DNA of 12,021 nt, from NCBI GenBank assembly GCA_030037575.1, contig JASHRB010000123.1, positions 1 through 12,021 on the forward strand. Reading direction: 5' to 3'. The stretch comes from Candidatus Sulfotelmatobacter sp. (GTDB lineage: Bacteria > Acidobacteriota > Terriglobia > Terriglobales > Acidobacteriaceae). Positions 6,728-12,021 of this stretch are shown piece by piece (position 1 is the stretch's first letter; each line of letters starts with the position of its first letter). The position numbers and the translations under genes are program-made. The notes under the pieces were generated by a model. It was not told where the DNA came from, did no database searches, and worked only from the letters and a program-made list of their open reading frames with translations.

Positions 6728-8503
6728 TCAAGATCCCTCCGATGGCGATCCATACTTATGAAGGACCGAATCGCGCGAGATCACGCCCTCTAACCGGTGG
6801 AAGTCAGCCCGATTCACCACCGGCACAAGTGCATAAGCGTTTACATAACGAAGAGCAGAATCCAGCGGCAGATCAGGGTAGAGGCTGGGCAACGGTGGCG
6901 AGGGCAGCACCGAAGCCAGCGTGAGTTCTCCTTTGCCTTCCCGATCAAGACGTTGCAATTGTTCGCGGGTGATGAGATTCCATCCGCTTGGATGCAGCCG
7001 CACGAGGAAAACGGATTCGCTCGAATCCTGAACCCGGCGCGCGCTCGTGTCCACGTAATCCTGCGCATTGAGGATGGTTTTTGATACGGGAAGCATCGCA
7101 TCTTCGACGTGCAAAATGTTTTCTTCGCGCTCTTCCTCGAGCGACGGCAAAACCAATCCATCCTGCCGCGTGAGCAGGTCGAAGATGGGGATTTCCTGGA
7201 AGCTGCGGGCGACAAGATAAGACACTGTGTTCGCAACGATAACGGGGACGATGATTTCGTAGTTGCCGCTCACTTCGAGAACCATGAACACCGAAGTCAT
7301 GGGAACGCGGAGGAAGCCCGCGAACAGCACGCCCATGCCGACCAGCGCATAAGTTCCCGTTGATCCAGTGAGCTGTGGAAAAAAGATGTGTTCGACTCCG
7401 CCCACGGCACCGCCGAGCATGGCGCCAATAAACAGCGTAGGAGCGAACATACCGCCGGGCGTGCCGCTGACGAAGGAAACCGTGGTTGCGACAATCTTGA
7501 GCACGGCGAGCATCGCCAGAAATTTCCATGCATATTGCCCGTGCATGGCCTGGTCCATCGAGTCGTATCCGGCGCCCATAACTTGTGGGGCGCCGAGGAA
7601 CGCAATCAGTCCCACCAGCAGTCCTGCAACCGCAGGTTGCAGATATTGCGTCCAACGAGGCAAAGCCTTCAGCCGAGGGCGCAAAGCACCCACCGATTTG
7701 GCAAACGCAACTGAAGCAAAACCACCGATGAGTCCAAGCGCGGCATAAGCCAGCAACTCGCTCGGCCGCTTGAACGCGGTAACCGGAATGTGAAAGAGAG
7801 GTTCACTGCCCAGAAATGACCTCACGATCACGACGCTAGCCACGGCGGAAAGCACAACCGATCCCAGAATGCCAGCGCTCCATCGCCCGATCACTTCTTC
7901 AATGACGAAAAGCACAGCCGAGATTGGTGCGTTGAACGCAGCGGCCAGGCCGGCAGCCGCGCCGACCGGGGCCATAAGCCGCACCTTCTCTCGCGAGATT
8001 TGAAGGTGCCGGCCCAGTGCAGACGCGATACTGGCTCCGATCTGCAGTGACGGATCCTCCGGGCCCAACGACTGGCCCGAACCGATCGCAATCGCTGAAC
8101 AGAAAAACTTGCCCACCGCCGTGCGGAACGGAATGAAGCCGTTGAAAATGTAGAGGGCGGATTTGGTCTGGTTAACGCCGCTGCCCCGTATGCCCGGAAA
8201 AACGTGGAGAACCAGAGCCGCCACGACCAGGCCCGCGATTGCTGGAACAGCAAATAACCGCCAGCTGTGGGTTTGGGGCAGAGGACCGAGCAAAGCGAGG
8301 TGCGTCCAATCGATCGCCAGCCGAAAGCAGACAACCGCGAGCCCGGAAAAGATTCCGATAAAAACTGAGAGAATCAGAAAAAATACTTCCTCGTTAAAAA
8401 CGCCCTCCAGCGTGGAAAACAAGCGCTGCCGGATGTGCACTCGCACGATCGGCGTTTGCGTTGGAGATTCCGGTGAAGCCGGGACCGTGGGATTCGAACT
8501 CAT
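6728..8503 (-). CDS. CLC-type chloride channel / anion-proton exchanger with C-terminal CBS pair
   Basis: This 591-residue polytopic inner-membrane protein belongs to the CLC family. The membrane part (residues ~40-445) shows the anion-site loops GSGVN (107-111, Ser108 = Ser107 of E. coli ClcA), GPEDP (147-151, Glu149 = gating glutamate) and GMFAP (351-355). FNAPISAVLFVIEEV carries Glu202-Glu203, matching the proton glutamate of exchangers, so H+/anion antiport is more likely than a pure channel (inference). The usual Pro after GSGI is Asn here, the usual GREGP is GPEDP, and the anion-coordinating Tyr of ClcA appears to be Phe441. Residues ~460-591 look like a degenerate CBS pair (VEDAMLP; LVPVVNRADFHRLEGVISRD), a possible nucleotide sensor. 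The start at 8503 is fixed by an ATGA overlap with the stop of the upstream TPR gene, which implies translational coupling; a longer frame to 8572 would overlap that gene needlessly. Confidence 0.93.
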   Translation of the reverse strand: MSSNPTVPASPESPTQTPIVRVHIRQRLFSTLEGVFNEEVFFLILSVFIGIFSGLAVVCFRLAIDWTHLALLGPLPQTHSWRLFAVPAIAGLVVAALVLHVFPGIRGSGVNQTKSALYIFNGFIPFRTAVGKFFCSAIAIGSGQSLGPEDPSLQIGASIASALGRHLQISREKVRLMAPVGAAAGLAAAFNAPISAVLFVIEEVIGRWSAGILGSVVLSAVASVVIVRSFLGSEPLFHIPVTAFKRPSELLAYAALGLIGGFASVAFAKSVGALRPRLKALPRWTQYLQPAVAGLLVGLIAFLGAPQVMGAGYDSMDQAMHGQYAWKFLAMLAVLKIVATTVSFVSGTPGGMFAPTLFIGAMLGGAVGGVEHIFFPQLTGSTGTYALVGMGVLFAGFLRVPMTSVFMVLEVSGNYEIIVPVIVANTVSYLVARSFQEIPIFDLLTRQDGLVLPSLEEEREENILHVEDAMLPVSKTILNAQDYVDTSARRVQDSSESVFLVRLHPSGWNLITREQLQRLDREGKGELTLASVLPSPPLPSLYPDLPLDSALRYVNAYALVPVVNRADFHRLEGVISRDSVLHKYGSPSEGS

Positions 8504-9738
8504 TGGGTCGCCGCCTCGCGCTGTTCCGAGATCAAAAGCAGGGCGAGGTCGACGCCTTGCGGCCGCCCGCACATCGTGGCGGTTCGCCGTTCGATCTGGA
8601 ATACCACATCCATGATGGTATCCGGCAGATCGGTTTCCGTGGAGGATTGAAGCTGCCGCAAATCTGGCTTAACCGCATTCCACTGAGCCTGCAGCCTTAA
8701 CAACGGGGAAGGAGAAGACGATCCGGTGGCGTCGAGACTGACCCCGGCCTGCGCGGCACAAGCGGTCAGTCGCGTTTCTGCCCGGGCGAAATCGGCAGCA
8801 ATCCGGCGATTGCGCTCCGCGTCGGAGATGTAGCTGCGAAACGGATTCGAGCGGAGCACGAGCTCCGCGGTCTCCAGCAGCTGACGAGAATCCCGATCTT
8901 CGAGATTAACGGCCAGCGCATTCCGCAAGTAACGTTGTGCGAGCGTGTAGTTGCCCATGCGATACGCAGCCGCGCCCGCTCCCGCCAGCGCGGCGGCATT
9001 ATTGGATTGGAGCCGTAGAACATCCTCGTACTGCGCGAGCGCGCCAGCGTAGTCCTCGGCCTCGACAAAAAGCGAAGCTGCCTGCAGGTGAGCGGCAGGG
9101 TCGCGCGGCAAGGCGGTAGCTAGCGCAATGAGCTCCGAGTCGGCCTGAGCTCGGGCATTTTTCTTCAGCAAATATTGGATCAGCTCAATCTGAACGCTGT
9201 TTCGGTTGGCGTCGGCATCGGACTTCCAGACGCCGTACATCGCATTATGATAGTAACCGATTGCATCATCGATTGAGCCACGATGGGCCGCCACCCGGGC
9301 CAGAGCTAGGTTTACAGCAGCATCCTGAGGGGTCCGCTGCCAAAGCGCGACGAGATACGATTCGGCTTCGTCGAGACGGCTCGGGTCACCGCTGTCGCGC
9401 AACGCCCTGGCAAGACTCAGTTGATATTGAGAATTGGCGGGGTCGCAGGTGAGGGCGGCGCGAAAGGCGTCGATCGCAGCGTCATAACGGCCCGAGCTGG
9501 CAGCGGTAAGACCGGACGCGTATAGTTTGCGTCCACGGGACTGTTGATTGGCGTTATAGCGCACCACCAGATGGCTTACAGCGGCAAATCCGGCAACGGC
9601 GCCCAGGGTCAGGATTAGTAGAATCACCGGTCCGGAGCGGGGAACCAGTTTTGGGAGCCTCCACCACATGTCTCGTACCACGATATCATCTGATGAGTCC
9701 GTCGGTGGCGAAAGTGCAGCACCATAAGGTTGTCTCAC
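8500..9738 (-). CDS. Membrane-anchored TPR protein, cotranscribed with the CLC gene
   Basis: This protein of up to 412 residues has one transmembrane helix near the N-terminus (residues ~36-56) followed by a soluble region, probably periplasmic. At least four to five tetratricopeptide-like repeats are visible: residues 69-102 (GRKLYASGLTAASSGRYDAA), ~122-171, 215-248 (AAHLQAASLFVEAEDYAGAL) and 249-282 (AALAGAGAAAYRMGNYTLAQ). The C-terminal ~120 residues are helical and not recognised. TPRs bind partner proteins; no catalytic motif is seen. The stop overlaps the CLC start (ATGA at 8503-8500), so a role tied to the CLC protein, such as assembly, is plausible but unproven. The start is uncertain: GTG at 9738 has only a distant GAAGGG, while ATG at 9669 (MWWRLPKL) would give a shorter N-terminus right before the membrane helix. 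Confidence 0.85.
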   Translation of the reverse strand: MRQPYGAALSPPTDSSDDIVVRDMWWRLPKLVPRSGPVILLILTLGAVAGFAAVSHLVVRYNANQQSRGRKLYASGLTAASSGRYDAAIDAFRAALTCDPANSQYQLSLARALRDSGDPSRLDEAESYLVALWQRTPQDAAVNLALARVAAHRGSIDDAIGYYHNAMYGVWKSDADANRNSVQIELIQYLLKKNARAQADSELIALATALPRDPAAHLQAASLFVEAEDYAGALAQYEDVLRLQSNNAAALAGAGAAAYRMGNYTLAQRYLRNALAVNLEDRDSRQLLETAELVLRSNPFRSYISDAERNRRIAADFARAETRLTACAAQAGVSLDATGSSSPSPLLRLQAQWNAVKPDLRQLQSSTETDLPDTIMDVVFQIERRTATMCGRPQGVDLALLLISEQREAATQ

Positions 9739-9806
9739 CGGCCGCGTGCCCTTCAGGTAAGATACTCCGTCCGCGTTTGACGCACGCGGGCAATCCTTTC
9801 GTCAGA
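9739..9806. promoter_or_regulatory. Divergent regulatory gap with repeated CCGCGT half-sites
   Basis: This 68-base gap separates the divergent TPR-CLC operon and the hydrolase/ATP-grasp genes. It contains the perfect inverted repeat CCGCGT-N7-ACGCGG (9771-9776 and 9784-9789) and an extra direct copy of CCGCGT at 9742-9747. The loop of the inverted repeat holds TTGACG, a -35-like hexamer pointing to the hydrolase gene. This could be an operator shared by both transcripts, but CG-rich hexamers are common at this base composition. Confidence 0.3.
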
Positions 9807-10517
9807 ATGAATCGCGAATATCACAAGGCATACAGCCAAGAGTTGCATCGGGACATGGAGGCGCTTGTGTTTGGCCATGCCGGGACGCCGCTGGTGGTGT
9901 TTCCCACATCCATGGGAAGATTTTTCGAATATGAAGATCGCGGAATGATTGGCGCGCTGGCAGCGAAAATCGATAGCGGCGAGTTGCAGGTTTTCTGCCC
10001 GGATGCAGTCGATCTAGAGAGCTGGTACAACAAGCATGTTCATCCCAAAGTGCGCGTGCTGCGGCACCTGCAGTATGAGCGCTACATTCTGCACGAGTTT
10101 CTGCCCTTCATCCGGTGGAAAAATCCGACCGCGCAACTGGCGACGACCGGATGCAGCTTCGGCGCTTATCACGCGGTGAATTTTGCCATGAAGCACCCTG
10201 ACGCGGTGACGCATTGCATCAGCATGAGCGGGGCGTTCGACATCCATCAGTTTCTCGATGGCTATTATGACGATGATTGTTACTTCAATTGTCCACAGGA
10301 TTACTTGCCGAATCAGAACGACGATTGGTTTCTAAGCCGTTATCGGCAGATGAAAATCGTACTCGGATCGGCGGACTGGGATATGTGTCTTGACCAGAAT
10401 GTGAAGCTCTCGGCTGTTCTAAATGGCAAGGCCGTGCCGCACTGGTTCGATGTTTACAACGACAATTCCCGGCACGACTGGCCACTGTGGTTGAGGATGG
10501 CGCAAAAGTATTTTTAG
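9807..10517 (+). CDS. Alpha/beta-hydrolase fold esterase-like protein
   Basis: This 236-residue cytoplasmic protein resembles the putative-esterase branch of the alpha/beta-hydrolase superfamily (the COG4947-like group, from memory). The nucleophile elbow GCSFG (residues 115-119, Ser117) follows a strand and precedes the helix AYHAVNFAMKHPD, exactly as in this fold. His223 (SRHDW) is the likely catalytic histidine and Asp190, Asp192 or Asp196 the acid. An early VVFPTSMGRFFEYEDRGM segment (30-47) would form the oxyanion-hole side. No signal peptide is present. The substrate is unknown; lying 96 bases before an ATP-grasp gene on the same strand, it may act on the product or precursor of that enzyme. 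The start at 9807 gives the conserved-looking N-terminus MNREYHKAYSQELHRDMEAL but has no Shine-Dalgarno. The frame extends back to 9651, overlapping the divergent TPR gene, and that extension looks noncoding. Confidence 0.85.
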   Translation: MNREYHKAYSQELHRDMEALVFGHAGTPLVVFPTSMGRFFEYEDRGMIGALAAKIDSGELQVFCPDAVDLESWYNKHVHPKVRVLRHLQYERYILHEFLPFIRWKNPTAQLATTGCSFGAYHAVNFAMKHPDAVTHCISMSGAFDIHQFLDGYYDDDCYFNCPQDYLPNQNDDWFLSRYRQMKIVLGSADWDMCLDQNVKLSAVLNGKAVPHWFDVYNDNSRHDWPLWLRMAQKYF

Positions 10518-10594
10518 TGTGGCCGCTCGGTAAAAGTCCTTCGAGTGTCCCAAGTGCTTGCTCTTGGCCACACACTGACTTCGCACAGGATGAC
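10517..10594. repeat. Diverged copy of a dispersed intergenic repeat
   Basis: The spacer between the hydrolase and ATP-grasp genes contains GTGTGGCC (10517-10524) and its exact inverted copy GGCCACAC (10566-10573), 41 bases apart. The minus strand of 10577-10594 reads GTCATCCTGTGCGAAGTC. This differs at one position from GTCATCCTGAGCGAAGTC, which I recall as the core of a very common intergenic repeat in several phyla, including Acidobacteriota. The matching TCCTTCGAG (10537-10545) lies on the left side. No second copy is seen in this window, so the call rests on memory of the family. Confidence 0.45.
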
Positions 10595-10613
10595 AAATCA
10601 TTAGGAGATGGTC

Positions 10614-11597
10614 GTGAGGAAAATCGGGATTTTATTTGGCATGGAGAACAGTTTTCCTCCTGCGCTGGTCGAGAAAATCAACTCCATGGGAATCGATGGC
10701 GTTGAAGCGGAATTCGTCAGGATTGGCGGCATTCGCCTGGATGAACCGAAGAAGTACGACGTCATCATCGACCGCATTTCGCAGGACATCGCCTTCTATC
10801 GCTCGTATTTGAAAAATGTGACATTGCAGCGCACCACCGTGGTGAACAATCCTTTTTGGTGGACAGCCGACGACAAATTTTTTAACTACGCGCTTGCGCA
10901 CAAGATCGGTGTCGCGATTCCGCCGACGATTATTCTTCCGCACAACCAACATCCCGAGGGCACCACCGATCGGTCGATGCGAAATTTGATCTATCCGCTG
11001 AACTGGCAGGAGCTTTTCGATTACGTCGGCTTCCCGGCTTTTCTCAAGCCTTATTCCGGCGGCGGATGGAAGCATGTGTATCACGTCCATTCCCCCGAAG
11101 AATTCTTTCAGCATTACAACCAGACCGGCGACTTGTGCATGACCCTGCAAGGGGCGGTAAAATTTGAAGAGTATTACCGCTGCTACGTAGTCGGGCAGGA
11201 AAAGGTACACATTATGAAGTACGATCCCAAGGCGCCGCATCACCAACGATATGTGAAGGGCAATCCTCCGCCGTCGTCGGCCAAATTGAAGGAGAGGATC
11301 GAAAAAGATGCGCTGACGCTGTGCCGCGTGCTTGGCTACGATTTGAACACGGTGGAGTTTGCGGTGGAAGGCGGCGTTCCTTACGCAATCGATTTTCTCA
11401 ATCCGGCCCCCGATGCCGAAATTACTTCGGTCGGCCAGGAAAACTTCGATTGGATCGTCAACGCAGTCGCGGAGATGGCGGTTAAGATGGCACAGAGGGG
11501 CGACGATCCTGCGCGTGAGCTGCGCTGGTCCGCATTTCTTGCAGGAGCGGCTCTGCCGGCCTCAAGACCCCGTGGGAGAAAGAAGCCGAAAGGGTAG
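10614..11597 (+). CDS. ATP-grasp fold ligase-like protein
   Basis: This protein of 327 residues (329 if it starts at 10608) has the ATP-grasp architecture. An N-terminal pre-ATP domain starts with RKIGILFGMENSFPPALVEK. Lys88 (TADDKFFN) and Lys145 (PAFLKPYSGGG, residues 141-151) are the likely nucleotide-binding lysines. The next conserved elements are VKFEEYYRCYVVG (182-194) and the metal-binding end, with Glu248 (TVEFAVEGG), Asp260 and Asn263 in AIDFLNPAPD. ATP-grasp enzymes of this type join a carboxylate, through an acyl-phosphate, to an amine or other nucleophile; relatives include RimK, glutathione synthetase and D-Ala-D-Ala ligase. The substrate cannot be told. Start choice: AGGAG (10603-10607) directly abuts ATG at 10608, leaving no spacing, but is six bases from GTG at 10614, so GTG is preferred. 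The C-terminal ~25 residues are basic (PRGRKKPKG). It is probably cotranscribed with the hydrolase gene 96 bases upstream. Confidence 0.88.
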   Translation: MRKIGILFGMENSFPPALVEKINSMGIDGVEAEFVRIGGIRLDEPKKYDVIIDRISQDIAFYRSYLKNVTLQRTTVVNNPFWWTADDKFFNYALAHKIGVAIPPTIILPHNQHPEGTTDRSMRNLIYPLNWQELFDYVGFPAFLKPYSGGGWKHVYHVHSPEEFFQHYNQTGDLCMTLQGAVKFEEYYRCYVVGQEKVHIMKYDPKAPHHQRYVKGNPPPSSAKLKERIEKDALTLCRVLGYDLNTVEFAVEGGVPYAIDFLNPAPDAEITSVGQENFDWIVNAVAEMAVKMAQRGDDPARELRWSAFLAGAALPASRPRGRKKPKG

Positions 11598-11605
11598 GTG
11601 GCTTC

Positions 11606-12021
11606 ATGGAAACGGGTGGAAGGCACTTTCTCCTAAGAGCGGCGCTGGCCTGGGCCTCATAGATTCCCACGGTTATCGGCTTCGCTCTTGAGATCTCAGC
11701 AACTAAGGCGACCAGACTCGCCGCAGTTGCGGGCGGGCTGAGCGAAATATTTCTTGTTTGCGGGATCGGCGCAATCCTCATCAGGGAGATCGCTGCCATC
11801 ATCCTCCTGTTAAGAGGACTGGCGACTGGACATCGGGCGCGCAATGCATTTTCGATAGTATCCATGTGTCTGAGCGCCTCGATGCTGCTGCTGGCGAGCC
11901 TGTTCATCTGGGTCACCTGGTTCCCCGGTGCGCCCTGTGCGCCTTACCCCGTAATACCGGGCCTGGTTGTTATACTGTTATCGCTGATTGGCGTGCACAG
12001 GCAGCCAGCGCAAACAGGATT
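11606..12021 (+). pseudogene. Membrane-protein reading frame interrupted by an in-frame TAG (3' end outside window)
   Basis: Eight bases after the ATP-grasp stop an ATG (11606) is preceded by AGGTG (11596-11600), five bases away. The frame gives METGGRHFLLRAALAWAS, then TAG at 11660-11662 (codon 19), then stays open for 119 codons to the window edge. The translation is strongly hydrophobic: a first helix that straddles the TAG (FLLRAALAWAS, stop, IPTVIGFALEI), a second (LSEIFLVCGIGAILI), a helix SIVSMCLSASMLLLASLF followed by IWVTWFPG, and a fourth (VIPGLVVILLSLIGV). No ATG, GTG or TTG occurs after the TAG until the ATG inside SIVSMCLS, so restarting would lose half the protein. It is probably a decayed small four-helix membrane protein, or a base-call error; true readthrough is unlikely but possible. 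I do not recognise the family, and a chance open frame is not excluded. Confidence 0.5.

Noticed and set aside
9651..9806. N-terminal extension of the hydrolase to 9651
   Set aside because: It would overlap the start of the divergent TPR gene, and the added residues look unlike the rest of the fold; ATG 9807 is preferred.
11660..11662. Recoding of TAG as pyrrolysine or another special amino acid
   Set aside because: No recoding element or suppressor tRNA is visible, and TAG serves as a normal stop for smc, purC, the Fis-like gene and the hydrolase in this window.
11482..11916. Minus-strand frame of 144 codons at the right end
   Set aside because: It overlaps the end of the ATP-grasp gene and shows no domain; the hydrophobic plus-strand frame in the same place is the better coding candidate.
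1..12021. tRNA or rRNA genes, CRISPR arrays, insertion sequences, phage or toxin-antitoxin genes
   Set aside because: Reading both strands showed no cloverleaf-like gene, regular repeat-spacer array, transposase or integrase motif, or small paired toxin-antitoxin frames.

Overview
The window looks like chromosomal DNA of a moderately GC-rich Gram-negative bacterium, most likely an Acidobacteriota (Terriglobia/Koribacter-like) genome. This is an inference from the long eukaryote-like PurC, the mix of secreted TPR proteins and small orphan secreted proteins, and a repeat resembling an intergenic element I recall from that phylum and a few others. No phylogenetic marker is complete enough to prove it. 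I see no tRNA, rRNA, CRISPR array, transposase or integrase.

Left part (1-3572, all + strand): the 3' end of smc (chromosome condensation ATPase), a 270-base gap ending in a good sigma70-type promoter, purC (purine biosynthesis), a CvpA-family membrane protein 39 bases later, and a tiny Fis-type helix-turn-helix protein. purC and the cvpA-like gene look like one transcript; the HTH gene follows after 57 bases.

Middle part (3600-6522): a secreted TPR-like protein on the minus strand, with a clear promoter and a textbook intrinsic terminator. It is divergent from a classical short-chain dehydrogenase/reductase (+). This is followed by a convergent gene for a small secreted His/Met-rich protein (-).

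Right part (6670-12021): a two-gene minus-strand operon encodes a membrane-anchored TPR protein and a CLC-type anion channel/exchanger with a C-terminal CBS pair, joined by an ATGA stop/start overlap and followed by tandem hairpins. It is divergent from a plus-strand pair made of an alpha/beta-hydrolase (esterase-like, GCSFG nucleophile elbow) and an ATP-grasp ligase-like enzyme. The ATP-grasp gene is followed after 8 bases by a membrane-protein reading frame that carries an in-frame TAG at codon 19 and runs off the window.

The parts most worth a second look are the hydrolase/ATP-grasp pair, which could be a small uncharacterised ligase/hydrolase module, the amber-interrupted membrane gene behind it, and the TPR-CLC operon.
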